Shown here piece after piece: positions 1 to 10,850 of a stretch of DNA of 64,000 nt. This stretch comes from Toxorhynchites rutilus septentrionalis (Eukaryota; Arthropoda; Insecta; Diptera; Culicidae). The notes below the pieces were generated by a model, which ran no database searches, had not been told where the DNA came from, and saw only the letters and a program-made list of their open reading frames with translations. Every line of letters begins with the position of its first letter. The first letter of the stretch is position 1. The stretch covers positions 54,410,097 to 54,474,096 of the forward strand of contig NC_073746.1 in the NCBI RefSeq assembly GCF_029784135.1, in the 5' to 3' direction. The translations under genes and the position numbers were made by a program.

Positions 1-118
1 CGACTTTCATGTATTTGCAATGTCGATTTCTCCAACACTGCTTGGTTTTCGGTGAGAACAAAAATCCCCATACTTTCATGTATTTGCATTTCCGATTTCC
101 TCAAGGCTGCTTGGTTAT
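1..118. repeat. Two-copy tandem repeat, 69-bp spacing
   Basis: A segment beginning ACTTTCATGTATTTGCA at position 3 recurs at position 72, and both copies end in a GCTTGGTT block. The copies are diverged but clearly related. This looks like the edge of a dispersed repeat that continues beyond the window start. Confidence 0.6.
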
Positions 119-119
119 G

Positions 120-430
120 ATGGCTGTGTTGGGGAAACCGTAAATCGGACCAATCAAAACGAGGTAGTTATAGCGTTTAGATAACGCTTAACATTTTACA
201 GTTATTCAATTGTTTATCTAATGAAATAACTTTATAAATTGCGATAGATGCGTAGAAATATTCCCTGTCAATTGAGGCAAACATCTTTCCGATCCAGTAA
301 GAAATGTTCGAGTTATAAGTATTCGGAATCTTTCATTTTTTCCTGCATGTTCTGTGTTTAGGTTTTCATTTTACCCCCCATATACTCCGGTTAGACGTAG
401 TCCAACGTCAAAAGAACGAAATTACCACTT
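120..430 (+). repeat. Dispersed repeat, copy 1 (paired with 10870-11187)
   Basis: About 300 bp aligns by eye with 10870-11187. Shared landmarks in the same order are GGACCAATCAAAA, GATAGATGCGTAGA, TTCGAGTTATAAG and CCGGTTAGACGTAGTCC. No coding potential is seen. It is an unclassified interspersed repeat. Confidence 0.65.
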
Positions 431-1272
431 TTCACAAAAATCTGAGAATCACTATATCGGTTTGGCATGGAATGGCTATATATATTGTTTATTTTTAGTT
501 TTCGTTTTCCTTCTTTGTTTTTAAGAGGCTTTAAACTTTGCAGTTCATTCGCCTCTAAGTTTTCGTTCCGAAAACATCATTAATTTATTTCCACATAGTT
601 CTTAAATACTATGTAGTAAAATTGTACGGTAACAACTGACCTTCTGTCATTTTTGTACAGCGTTTTTTTTCCAATTAGCATGTTAGATCATAAAATTATT
701 GATTGGTTAAATTTCTTCTTTATCGTTTTAATAATTTATTTTTAAATTTGCACTAACTGTTAGGGTTTTCTCTTGATTTACTTCAAGAAGTATGAGGTAT
801 TCGGCAACACTTTCCAACCAGCCCACTGGTTTTATTCGCCGCATTCTCCTCACTTCTCACTGCTCAGTCACAAGTAAGGAAGAGATGTATACAACGCGCC
901 TGCCACGCGACAAGACCCACTTGAAGTTCTTGTAGCAAATAAAAATATAGATATAAAACAAAATTGATGACAGAACCCTAATGTGCAAGATTATCAGTTG
1001 TGTTACAATATTCAAAAATATTTCTCTCGAAGCAGTTTACGATGTAATATTCTACATCATTTGTGTAAGGTGCTTATTGGTTAAGACGAGTCACAGGCAA
1101 TGGTTGTAAATTGAGTTGACTTCCAAGAGATTCATTTGAGGCATTTTTAATGCACGTTTCTGTGAGAACAAATGAGAACATATCAGTTTTCTTTAAGGGG
1201 GGGCATTATATACATTTCTCCCATTTGTCATCCAATGTGCGCTACACGAAATGATCGTCGCTCACGCCACCC

Positions 1273-1307
1273 TCAGTTTACAGCGAGTTTTCATTCGCAA
1301 CGGTCGT
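1273..1307 (+). promoter_or_regulatory. Candidate TATA-less core promoter (Inr + DPE)
   Basis: The sequence CCTCAGTTT places an insect-type initiator (TCAGTT) with its A at 1275. The hexamer GGTCGT occupies 1302-1307, exactly +28 to +33, and fits the downstream promoter element consensus RGWYVT. No TATA box stands about 30 bp upstream. The match in both sequence and spacing is better than casual, but such motifs also occur in insect retrotransposon promoters. It is a candidate only. Confidence 0.4.
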
Positions 1308-1824
1308 GGTTTTCCATCTTTTCTCCTTCGATTGATTTGCAGTTGGCACGAGCCTCTTGGCATTGTTGTGTGCGCGGTGTTTCGTACGGAGGCGGCTTTT
1401 ATTGTACGGTGAATTCAAACGTACACTTATCCGAATGCGCGAAGGTGTGCGTGGTGCGGTGGCTCTCTCTTGGGCGCCGTGTTTTGATTGTGTGGCTTAA
1501 ATTTTGGAATTCCTGTTAGGAACCAAGTGTGTTAGTTTCAGGTTCAGCCGAATGGGCAGCGGTTGTGTGGCTTAATCGGGCGGTGGTTATTTTTCTGATG
1601 TTTACGATCGTGTTGTGATTTTTGGGTGTCGTTTCAATATGTGCTTTTTTGTAATTGCTAAATGAGCAAAGTGGTGAACGTTTAACCTTTTGTGCAAGTG
1701 ACCAGAAATTGAATGCTAGGAATTGGATAAATTGAAGTGATTCAAAGGGTGGGTCCCTCACGGGCCAACGAAGCGTGGATTACTCGGTCCAACTTGGACC
1801 ACAAAAGCACACTAACACAAACAG
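1275..1824 (+). other. Candidate noncoding first exon ending at a consensus donor
   Basis: Downstream of the Inr/DPE candidate, a comparatively GC-rich stretch runs to CACAAACAG|GTGAGAG, a strong splice donor at 1825. The interval has no convincing long ORF, so it could be a 5' UTR exon. The only plus-strand gene recognised here is Mcr, whose first coding exon begins at a good acceptor at 52979, so this could be a distant leader exon of that gene. That link is inference. A retroelement leader or LTR is the alternative. Confidence 0.3.
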
Positions 1825-3752
1825 GTGAGAGTTAATCATATGAAAACAACTTGGCTGCTGCGAGACCGTTGAAACAGCGAATCACCCAATGATCGTAACC
1901 TACAGAATTTGGGCGTTAACCAAATGAATTTCAGGGGTCACGTTCCGTAAGTACGGTTTAAAAAGTCTCGTAATTGATTACTATGGAGCTTTTAGCCTAA
2001 GAGATTTGTTTTGATTTAGACACCTGTAGAGTCACACCTGTGTGGTATGTATGTCACACAAATGTGCTTCAAAAGGGCGTGGATTACTCATGCCGTAAAC
2101 TATATTGAATCAGACTAGCTTCTCGAGGGTATGGTTTTGGGTTATTCGGGATCAAAAATGTATAATATCGTTGTATTGGGTGCCTTCCAAACAAAATAAT
2201 CATCTATTTGAAGCCAATTCGCTTCCTTTGACAGGTAATGTTAATCACATCCACCACTGGACGTGAACTCATATGCTATCATTTTGCACAAACACCTCAA
2301 GAGATCGTTTTTCTTGGGCTAGAAGATGATCGTACAAATACTTTTATCCACGTTTGATTGTGTGGAAGGGTGGTACTCTTGACAGCGCCTTAACAATAGC
2401 TGAGTTAATGCAAGTATAACAAATACAGCACATGAACGGTGTGACACCAGCGACTTTCCATGATATGATGTAACCATGCTTGTGCTGCCCCCAAACGGTG
2501 ATTTACGGTGGAGCGTGTATTGATCAGTATTTGTTTATAATGCGTCGGAGACAGCGGGATTCTGAATGTGAAATTATTTCTAAATATGCAGGCATGTTTC
2601 TAGTAATATTTGAGCTACGCTACGAAGATAAAAAAAAATCGGAAAATCTCTTAGCAACAGTACGAAATTAATCACCACACACCATTCAGTTGCAAAAACT
2701 GGATAAAATGGGATTGGTCCAGAAGTTCGAAACTAGTCCTGAAAATGCATCGTCTTCCACCTGTTCGATGAGCGAAGTTAAGAAACATATCAATCAGCTC
2801 AATAAACATTAATTATCTGCTTACAGTATTTGTTTCGCTTCAGGAAAAAAAAACAACGGGTCAGGGTAGTGATAACAACATTGCTATTACAATTCTGACT
2901 GCACCTACAAAGATTTGATCCAAATGAAGATTGGGCGATCTTGGATCGATATTTAGAAGATCGAGAAAAAAAAATAATTTAAAAAAGGCAACAAATAATT
3001 TTTTTTTTAATATTTCGAGAATGGCTGCATTTAGAAGGAGATTGATACAAAGCTTTTTTGTTTTAAATCACATCAGGATTCATAATTTGAGGTTAAAATG
3101 ATTGTTAACATACAAAAATTCGAAGTTTCGAAAATTCATTAAGATGTTCCACAAAGTTCGTCAAAAATAGTTTTACCATTTTGGACTCTTTTTCTAAATT
3201 TTCTACATGACTTCTAGTTTATAAGAAAAAATAAGAAAAAAATATGTATTTTGGATATTGCAAATTAAGGTTTTTTTTTGTAAATAAAAAAAAGGGTACT
3301 AATTTTTTTTCTCAGTGTATATTTTTTTCATGTTTAGACATCAATACACTATAACTCTTTCTAAGACACTATTTCGGTACGACTCATAGTTTTTTAGATA
3401 TAAATTATCAAAGATTTCTCCTACTAAAATCGATACACCCTTTTCAAAAGTTACGCTTGAGTAAAAAAATTCCTAATTGCTGTGGAAAACTCATATTTCC
3501 TCCAACCCAAACGGAATACAAACATTCATTCGAATCAAAAATACATGTTTTTAAAATCTGCATTTTTTGGACGATTTCATTTGGAATTGCACTTATAATA
3601 GCCAATATATATTAGCTTTCACTTTAACATTGAAATAATATATTTCTTCATGAAATAAGCTATATTTGGAATATTAAAGAAAATAAACTACAGCCAATCG
3701 AGCTCAATCTGTATTTCTTCTGTGTCGTCGATATATGTAACTACAATATTGT
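1825..3752. other. Noncoding AT-rich stretch
   Basis: Many poly-A and poly-T runs, especially 2840-3330, and only short chance ORFs such as the one at 2480-2671, which matches no family I recognise. No RNA gene or clear element ends are seen. Confidence 0.6.
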
Positions 3753-3756
3753 TTAA

Positions 3757-4014
3757 CACGCTGAGTGCCACGGTTTTATAGCTGGACATTTTTGGACATT
3801 TTTGGACAATGGATGGACATTTTTAAACGAATTAGGATCATCGTTTCTTATCGTAGTGGAAGGTATTTCTGTTCGAAAGGGAATGCTTATGAGCTTATAT
3901 GATTATATTATTTACCTTTATTATCATATGTTATACTGTCAGTCACCGGAGACTGACACGGCCCGAACGAAAACTCAGTGTCAGTCAACAGTGACTGACG
4001 TGGCAGTCAACGTG
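3757..4014. mobile_element. 258-bp MITE flanked by TTAA (piggyBac-like target)
   Basis: Inverted ends CACGCTGAGTGCCACG (3757) and the complement of the right end, CACGTTGACTGCCACG, match at 14 of 16 positions. TTAA stands immediately outside both ends (3753-3756 and 4015-4018), as expected for piggyBac-superfamily target duplication. Inside are short tandem TGGACATTTTT units and repeated CAGTCAC/GTGACTG blocks. Non-autonomous: no transposase. Confidence 0.7.
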
Positions 4015-4638
4015 TTAAGGAAGCTGGGTGCCTTTTTCAGTGGTTTCATTGAGTCAGCCAAATATGAGCCATTCGTCGAGGATCTTTTAGGAAGATCTTT
4101 TTACTCCATTGAAATCTAGGAAAATACTTTTTTTTCACGTCTTCTCAACAACAACAAAAACTGAAATCTGACATTTGAATGGTTTCGGCATTTGGTTTCG
4201 AGTTCAGAGAGTTAACGAACTTTTCTTTAAATATCAGTGAAGTGAAAAAATATCATTTTTCGACCGCTGCAGGAACTAGAAGGTTTGGCTAGAGTTTTAA
4301 CCGTTAACTATCAAGCTCTAAATATTATTGCTTTAACGAGAGCCATTGGTGTAGTTTTGGTTATTGGCGTTCCAGAAACCCCAATCTTCAAGAACTGCTT
4401 TTCTGTTCTTCAGTTTTCCGGAAAATGTCAAAAAATCGAAAAATCGCTAAACTAAAACATTAACCAAAACCTACTTTTTTATCCTGTAAGAGGTTTAATC
4501 CAATGGTTTTTTTTCGTACATCACAATGTGTGACATACTTTTGCATTTTATTAGGTTTCGTTTCTTCCGAACCCTTGACACGAAATGGATTAGTAGAAAT
4601 TGATGAAAAGGTAAACATTTAAACGAATTTTCAAAAAA

Positions 4639-5640
4639 CAGTAGAACCCCCATTATCCATGGAATAGTCTGGTAAGGTCTCCGTGAATAACGAAAATCGC
4701 GGATAACGCAATAATGAACTAAAAATTGGGAGCAAACACGAAAAAAGCTATTTCAGCATGAAAACTTGGTGTCAATGCGCCCCTCATTAGAGCTAACTTC
4801 TAATCAATCACCAGATGATTATTTGACACGTATTCAGACCTTTTTTTGGATTATAACACTTACAAATATTGTAAACATCATGCTTGTAAATTATTTGTAT
4901 CAGATTTATATAGCTAAACCATTAACGCATTTCCATGACTTCAATTCTGATCATGAGTTGTCCGATTCACAAATGTTGCGCTTGGCGCGCTGCAGTTTGT
5001 TTATGGTGTCCTTCGCGCATAGCAGAAATAAAGTTTCTCTGTGTTGAGTGTGTTGGAGTGAACACTTTTAAAATGCCCAAGAAAAGGCAATATTCTGAAG
5101 AAAGCATAAATTATGAATGAATCAATATGATGACAGTAAACTCAAGAAATAAGAAATGCAACGTCTACTTGGAAATACGATTTTTTTCATTCAAAAATGG
5201 TGATTTCTAAAACTGGACAAACCATGATCTTAATTTCTCTTTGAGGAAAATCATTAAAAAACATAAAAATTTGAATAATTTCAACGTAGTATTAGCAACT
5301 AAAGACTTGGGGTTTTGCAACAAACCCAAACTCGTATTGATTATATGTGATTTTCATGAAGAAAAAGCGATTTGCATTTACTAGTTGCGTGAAAACACCC
5401 TGAATCGGACAATCCAAGATCATTTACCCTAGGTTCTATCAATAAAAATCATTAAACCATCCATCTATAAGGTCGTGTGCACCAGTGGTCAGATAATGTG
5501 AAAGCGATGATCAAAACAAAAAAGAATAAGCCTACATCTCACTGACAAATTTCAGGATGGTCAGTGGATTACTATTGAACTCTCTGTCGCGAATAATCCG
5601 CACCGCGTATCATCCGCTCGCGGATAATTGGGGTTCTACA
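4639..5640 (+). mobile_element. Pogo/Tigger-like element relic, about 1 kb
   Basis: The left end reads CAGTAGAACCCCCATTATCC. The right end is its approximate inverted complement, finishing GGATAATTGGGGTTCTAC, as in pogo-type Tc1/mariner relatives. An untranslated leader followed by the first codons of a transposase-like protein (5073-5120) lies between them; the rest of the transposase is gone. A stretch of this element (about 4990-5230) also matches 57580-57725, within the Mcr intron. The flanking TA duplication is not clean, so the element is old. Confidence 0.6.
5073..5120 (+). pseudogene. N-terminal remnant of a pogo-like transposase
   Basis: The ORF MPKKRQYSEESINYE ends after 15 residues. 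Pogo/Tigger transposases commonly begin with a basic M-P-(K/R)-K-R segment followed by a Y-(S/T)-E-E motif leading into the helix-turn-helix, and this start fits that pattern. The rest of the DNA-binding and DDE domains is missing. It lies inside inverted ends typical of the family, which supports the assignment. Confidence 0.5.
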
Positions 5641-6370
5641 AAACTAAATATGGCTGGAATTTGACATGTTAACTTTTTTCATACGACTGCTGTTCTGTAC
5701 TCTTATTGTTAAATTTAGCTAAGATATGACTCCTAATTTAACTGAAATTTTGTTGAAACTTGGCTTATACCAGAAATTTTCTTGAAATCGAACTTGTATT
5801 CAAATAACATTGATATTGTATATAATGGTAATTCCATGGATAAATAACAATTTGACATATCTGGTCGATTTAGAGTTCATGCTGAAATTTTTCTGCTTTC
5901 TGCTTCAAATGAGCCCCAAGTTTCAGAAATGTTATTCTCTGAAATTTAAGAGAATGTAATTTATGGCAATATTTCACTTTCAATGGTCTTGATTTTTGCA
6001 ACCCATTTATTCGTTGTGATGAATTTGGATTTATTTTGGTTTAGGGAGACTTTCATTTAAGAGAAAGATGGAATGAAGAACAGTTTACTGTTCTACTAAC
6101 TTACTAATATTAGTTTCTTTGGATTATACATTGTTTCCAAAAGCATTAAAGGTGCTCTACATCAATGCATCATTGTAATCAGCATCGATGAAGAGAGCAT
6201 ACAAAATAACTCCTGGGTTCTCTTCATAAAACAACCTGTTAACATTGTGAACAGGTATCCGAATCAATCCGTAGATACTGTACCAAATTACTGTTGATGT
6301 TGGTTATTGGAAAAACATATGCGATAGTAGCGGATTTTTTACCCGACTCAAACACGGAGCAGGATTAATG
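5641..6370. other. Noncoding stretch, nothing recognised
   Basis: AT-rich sequence with short ORFs only. No family resemblance, RNA gene or repeat boundary was seen. Confidence 0.55.
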
Positions 6371-6560
6371 CGGCTTCACACGTTGAGCCTCGTTTCGGTC
6401 CCTAGGGACTGACGTTTAGCTTTTCTTTCGATCACTGGGACTGTTACGTTACGTTACAAAATAAGGAAAAAATTTAAAAAATTATTGTTTTCGGATATTT
6501 TACGATATACGACTACTTCCTAGTCGAATTTCTAACTATTTTCTTTTTATTCAATAAATA
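6371..6560 (-). repeat. Dispersed repeat fragment related to 11160-11340
   Basis: The segment CACACGTTGAGCCTCG...GGTCCCTAGGGACTGACG followed by CTTCCTAGTCGAATTT matches, in reverse complement, the 11340-11160 region (CTCAACGTATTAAAC and CCCCTAGGGACCGACG). Both are copies of one unclassified interspersed family. Confidence 0.55.
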
Positions 6561-7792
6561 TGGAAGCGGGACATTTTACACCAGCTGATATTGTGCAAAG
6601 GCTCTTGATGCGGGCTGAGTAGAAAGAATAGCAAGAACAATTTGGGGCTCATCTATGCGTCTAACCAAACTAGCCTATGTTAGTCTTAAGAACAGGTGAT
6701 AACTGAATCCCTGGATAGTCTACAATTTGAATCTCTGGTTCAAACCATTGTCGCCTAATTTTTATGAACTTTTATGAACTGATTCTGTTGGAAAACCAAG
6801 AGTACAAGTACAAGAAGTAGTATAGAACTCAAACGATCATTTTTATCTATGTGGAACGAGATACCAATTTCACTACGTCGCATCTTGATCGAAAGTACAT
6901 CGCATAGGTTGTTTGAACTGATTGAGATCAAAGGAATATCTACGTATAAAAAGTGTAGCAATTCATGCAAATTTATGTTGATTTTATAACGATCAATTCT
7001 TTTACATCTTATTCTATAGTTAAGAAACATTGGCATTTGGATTTTTTTGAATGTTTTACATCTGATCAAAACATTAGACTTTAAAGAGATAGTGTTATGA
7101 ACGAAGAAGTGTTATGTTATGAACCCCAGCTATTATCCCTTGAAACTTAAAAAAGAGCTATAGAATTACTTGGTTTTTTAAACATAGAAGACAGAGTGCA
7201 TCATTAGTTACAAGTAATAAACAATACATTTATTACTTCAAGAATTCCCAAATTGCCTTCAGAGTGTTACAAACGCTTCAAAGCTCTTCAAGGCTCTGTA
7301 TTTATCGACTTCCGGAGCATTCCGAGCTAATGTTAAACACGATTTAAGATTCAACGAAGCTCGCTCATGGGATCCGTTGCCGACTGTCTAAAGCCCCTCA
7401 AGTTGCTGGGGAGGAAGTGGTTTGGTATGAAAGCTTTGTTTTTTATCTGACGAAAATATGTGAGAAGACTGTTGTCCATTGCTTCGGCATTCGCCATTGA
7501 ATTTTTTTTTAATTCATATAAAATTCCGTATTGACAGATTTCATCGTTCAAGGCATCTGGCAGAGTGAAGACAGGTATCTGTAGGTAAATCTACAAAGAT
7601 ACTAGGCATGGAAAAATCTTTCAGCGGCCTTGTAATTCTCCTGATTTTGTCTTATGATAACCTTCAAAGAACCTTAAATTCGTTTGTAAAGCTCACTTCA
7701 ATACGCAAAAAATTAGCTCTCATGATCTCGTGGTAGCATTCATAGAACAAAAATGTTGTTGCATTTTTCGCTGTTGCTACCTCCCACGACTT
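6561..7792. other. Noncoding stretch, nothing recognised
   Basis: The minus-strand ORF at 6755-7069 and the shorter one at 7351-7551 have AT-rich composition and no recognisable domain. I take them as chance ORFs. Confidence 0.5.
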
Positions 7793-7965
7793 TAACACGT
7801 TGAGTCCCGAATTTTTCTTGCTGCATTTTTCATTCATCCCGCATCAAGAGAATTTGCACAATATCAGTGTCGATCCTAGTTCCCAAAAAGACGGGTGGGT
7901 AATGTCGGGGACATAACCGGAGTGACGTAGGACTATACAAAGGGGACAGCTCTTGCTAAATATAT
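7793..7965. repeat. Dispersed repeat end with TTAACACGTTGAGTCCCG
   Basis: The start TTTAACACGTTGAGTCCCG resembles the ends of the TTAA-flanked MITE at 3757-4014 and the repeat ending near 11335. It is followed by GGGTGGGTAATGTCGGGGAC and GGAGTGACGTAGGAC, which carries the GTAGTCCTACGTC word of the 120-430 family in inverse orientation. A matching right end was not found. Confidence 0.4.
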
Positions 7966-8689
7966 ATTTTAAATATATTGTTTTATTTTCTTCTCCTACG
8001 TGAATACCTACCTATCTACCTGAAAATGGATTAGTTCACTGTTTACTCTTTATGAATATGTTGGGGGTTCTGAAAAGAATCTTTGGTGTTGTGTTTTTGC
8101 GTTTTTTTACAAACTTGATTCTTGATTTTTTCTGAAGGCTTTATACTTATTAAATGTTCAACGCCGGGCATCTTTCGGTGTATGCACATATCGTACAATC
8201 AAAATGATGGCTGTGATAGGGAATAAATAGGTGGTCATCAGCTCATTCACTATCATATATTTCACTATTGAGCACATTACCGTACCTCAAACTGTGGTTT
8301 CGGAGATGAATGAATTGTAAGATTTGTAGTCTCCGCAAACAAAGTGAATAAAAATAAAAAAGAACTGAGGTTTTAGAGACGAACTTTACGATTTGTCAAG
8401 TAATAAACGAGCTATAAGCGTTCTGAAAAACCAACAGTAAATACAGGGACGGATGACCTTCGGATTAATGTCCTTTAAACTAAGCACAGAGCAGCAGGAA
8501 ATACATAGTTCATCATGTTGCTCCTTAGTTATGTTTCTATACAATGGAGATGTAACGTCAGTCAATTTCCAACATCAGCTATCAATCAAAGAAAGCGATT
8601 CTTGCTACCGAGAAAATTCAGTGATGCCATCCTGCATACAATGTGTTGTAATTTGAAGCCACTTTTAATTCGGAAACCATGCATAGGTT
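7966..8689. other. Noncoding stretch, nothing recognised
   Basis: Short ORFs only, including 8453-8656, which has no recognisable domain. The left edge of the duplicated histone block begins at the end of this stretch. Confidence 0.5.
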
Positions 8690-8851
8690 TGTGAAAACTG
8701 AATGATCAATTTAAAAGACCCCAACCACCAATTTGTTCAAGAACAAGCATAAACAAAATAAATCAGTTTATATTATATGTCATATTATGTCACTTTAGAA
8801 TGCATTGGTATTGTGAAAAACTTTTTATAACTCTTCTTTGAAAGGTTTAAT

Positions 8852-8867
8852 GGCCTTGAAAAGCGCC
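8852..8867 (-). terminator. Degenerate histone 3' stem-loop of H2A pseudogene A
   Basis: On the minus strand this reads GGCGCTTTTCAAGGCC, close to the metazoan histone mRNA stem-loop (GGYYYTTHTHARRRCC), and it lies downstream of H2A-like sequence. Stem mismatches show decay. Confidence 0.6.
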
Positions 8868-8889
8868 GTGTTTTACTAGGTTGGTTTTG

Positions 8890-9131
8890 TCACCAAAGCA
8901 GTCTGTATAAACAAACTTTATCCTTCTTCTACCTGCTTCCGTTTTGCGATTGCGTTTGCCACTCGTTAAAACTAGTTGTTGCCACCGAACCGAATGTGCT
9001 CTGTTCTGTAGCCAGGTTTTATTATTGTCGTGAGCAGCTTTGCAAGCCAACTCGAGCACTCCGGCGGCCGAAATTCTATAACCACTATTAGATACACTGG
9101 TGCTCGGGCACCAATCCGTTGATGCGATGTG
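8890..9131 (-). pseudogene. Histone H2A pseudogene A, N-terminal coding part deleted
   Basis: Minus-strand translation gives ARAPVYLIVVIEF, then after a frame change AAGVLELACKAAHDNNKTW. These align with the H2A core around the A-G-A-P-V-Y-L and A-A-E-V-L-E-L-A-G-N-A-A-R-D-N-K-K-T-R segments. The 5' UTR-like CATCACATCGCATCAAC found before the ATG of copy B is joined directly to the middle of H2A here, so roughly the first 40 codons are deleted. Further frame breaks follow towards the 3' stem-loop at 8852. No functional H2A can be made. Confidence 0.75.
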
Positions 9132-9154
9132 ATGTGAAACGATGCCATACAACC

Positions 9155-9190
9155 ACACTGATTTACGGTTTGAAAGAGAATGATATATTT
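9155..9190 (-). promoter_or_regulatory. Relic H2A promoter: TATA-like box and Inr
   Basis: On the minus strand AAATATATCA (9181-9190) lies about 28 bp upstream of TCAGTGTGG, an insect initiator with +1 at about 9159. It precedes pseudogene A in the expected place. In copy B the corresponding positions are altered. Confidence 0.45.
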
Positions 9191-9376
9191 TTCAGCGGAT
9201 CCGCGCGTTTTGTACTTTAGCGGTACACGCTCACAGGATAGAGACAAATCGGCAGACTCAGCCAAAGGGGCTAGTCCAACGAGACGAACGAATGAGCGTT
9301 AAAAGGCAGCGATGGCAAAAAAAAATACATTCATTACGATCTGTTCGCTCGTTGGATTCACATGCAGGCTAAAAAG

Positions 9377-9392
9377 GGTCCTTTTCAGGATC
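9377..9392 (+). terminator. Histone-type 3' stem-loop on the plus strand
   Basis: GGTCCTTTTCAGGATC matches the histone stem-loop consensus with one stem mismatch and is followed by ACAAAATC. No histone coding sequence survives upstream on this strand; only about 185 bp separate it from the divergent H2A promoter relic. It probably marks the end of a neighbouring histone gene lost by deletion. Confidence 0.55.
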
Positions 9393-9549
9393 ACAAAATC
9401 ATCTTTAATCTAAAGAGTTTATTGTTTTGTTATCACTCGATATCCCCATCTTGTTCGGCTAAACCTTACTGTTTAGCAATTGCGTTTGCCACTCGCCACA
9501 GCTTTCACAGTTGGAAAATTTCTTCCAATCCAGCTTGTGACATGTTGTA

Positions 9550-9754
9550 CAGTAAATTACACTTAATGCGGCGTGCCGAAGCACCACTCAGTGCCGCATT
9601 GGAGGCGATTTTAACCTGTAATTTTGCGATGACAGTGGTACAGTGTCGACTTTCAATGTGGGGTCATAATTTGGACCCAGAACTCTATATTTACAAAAAT
9701 GTCCAAATAAATATGTCGCATTACAGGTCCGTCCAATTAGCTAAATGTCGACTG
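9550..9754. mobile_element. 205-bp MITE copy with TA duplication inside the H2A block
   Basis: TA flanks both ends (9548-9549 and 9755-9756), with ends CAGTAAATTACAC and, on the complement, CAGTCGACATTTAGC. Internal words (CCTGTAATGCGACA, ATTGAAAGTCGACA, TGTACCAC) match the arm of the larger element at 32003-33299. It is therefore a short copy of that family. Confidence 0.6.
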
Positions 9755-9972
9755 TACTTTCAATCTAGAAGCAATTTAAGAATTGGTGAAAATTGAATAA
9801 TCGGGAAAGTCCCCAACCATCAATAAGCTCAGAACAACTGCCAAATTCTCATACTCATCATATCCTGGCAAACAAATTATGAAAAAATCAATTTCTGTTT
9901 TATTATTATTTTGGATATTGTTTCAGAAAGCATTGAACTGTATTTCGTAAACTCTTTTTTGGAAGGTTTAAT

Positions 9973-9988
9973 GGCCCTGAAAAACGCC
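9973..9988 (-). terminator. Degenerate histone 3' stem-loop of H2A pseudogene B
   Basis: The minus strand reads GGCGTTTTTCAGGGCC, near the histone stem-loop consensus and located just downstream of pseudogene B. Confidence 0.6.
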
Positions 9989-10019
9989 GTGTTTTATGGA
10001 ATGGTTCCAATTTAGAAAA

Positions 10020-10445
10020 CTTAGTACTCGTTGTTTTGATACAAAACAATTTCGAATGCCCTCGATGCCGCCTTGTTCTGGATTTGCCACCAAAGCAGTT
10101 TGTACAAAGAACAAACTTTTTTCTTCTGCTACCTGCTGCCGTTTTGCGATTGCCACTCGCCACTCTCTGCAACTGCCTGTTGTTGTCTTGATGTCCACCG
10201 AACCGAATGTGGTCTGTTCTGTATGCGGATTTTCTTATCGTCGCGAGCAGCTTTGCCAGCTAACTCGATCACTTCGGCGGCCGAAACTACATAACGCCGA
10301 CTGGTGCACTGATACTAACGCGCTCGGCCTAGCTACCCTTGCGGAGCAATTGGCGAATACACCTACGGGGAATTTGAGGACCAACACGATTCGAGCTGGA
10401 TTTTGCCTTTCCCTTCACTTTTCCTCCTTTGTCATGTCCAGACAT
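10020..10445 (-). pseudogene. Histone H2A pseudogene B
   Basis: The start is the ATG at 10445. Translation begins MSGHDKGGKVKGKAKSSSNR, matching the basic N-terminal tail of H2A, and continues to LLRKGS before an in-frame TAG. After the stop, AERVSISAPV and then, in a shifted frame, AAEVIELAGKAARDDKKIR continue the histone fold. Near the 3' end EQGGIEGIRNCFVSK corresponds to the H2A C-terminal segment. At least one stop and several frameshifts are present, so it is a pseudogene. The 3' stem-loop lies at 9973-9988. Confidence 0.85.
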
Positions 10446-10510
10446 GGCTGCTTGTGTTGGTTTGTTGATGTGATGTGATGCGAAACGATGTGGTGTACGG
10501 TTTGGATGAG

Positions 10511-10850
10511 AATGATCGTTACGGAAGGAAGGAAGGTATTGTATTATAGACACTTTAAACTTTTGCAGTTCATTCGTCTCTAGCCTTGAGAAAGGCCCTT
10601 TGAAAACTCTACTCTATTCTACTCCAGCGCTACCACCTCCGCCCTCTTGCCTTGAGAAAGGCACTCGATCCCTCGCCGTCCAGCCCGTCCAGCAACGATG
10701 TTGTCCAGTCGGTGTCCACACAAAGAATGCGATCGTTACGGCAGCGGAGCGGGGATTTTTAAGCTGACTGGCTGGCTCGAGAATTACGCATGTGTGAGAC
10801 TGCGACCAATGTTTCGTTTCATTTTTTTTCTTTTTCCTTTCGTGCTTCAT
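10511..10850. other. Noncoding stretch next to the H2A block
   Basis: Somewhat GC-richer than its surroundings, with two GCCTTGAGAAAGGC inverted words about 70 bp apart (near 10582 and 10650). It may be the former promoter side of the histone locus. No H2B coding sequence is seen on the plus strand. Confidence 0.4.

Larger units (their letters stand above)
8690..10510 (-). repeat. Tandemly duplicated H2A pseudogene block (8690-9260 and 9785-10510)
   Basis: Two segments about 1.1 kb apart share the same landmarks in order: an AATGATCAATTTAAAAGACCCC-type start, a TGAAAGGTTTAATGGCC block, an inverse H2A-derived region and a GTTTGAAAGAGAATGAT-type 5' flank. Both are diverged and carry different deletions. 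A further scrap of the H2A 3' region occurs at about 9470-9505 (GCAATTGCGTTTGCCACTCG). The layout indicates duplication of one processed or cluster-derived histone locus and later decay. Confidence 0.6.
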
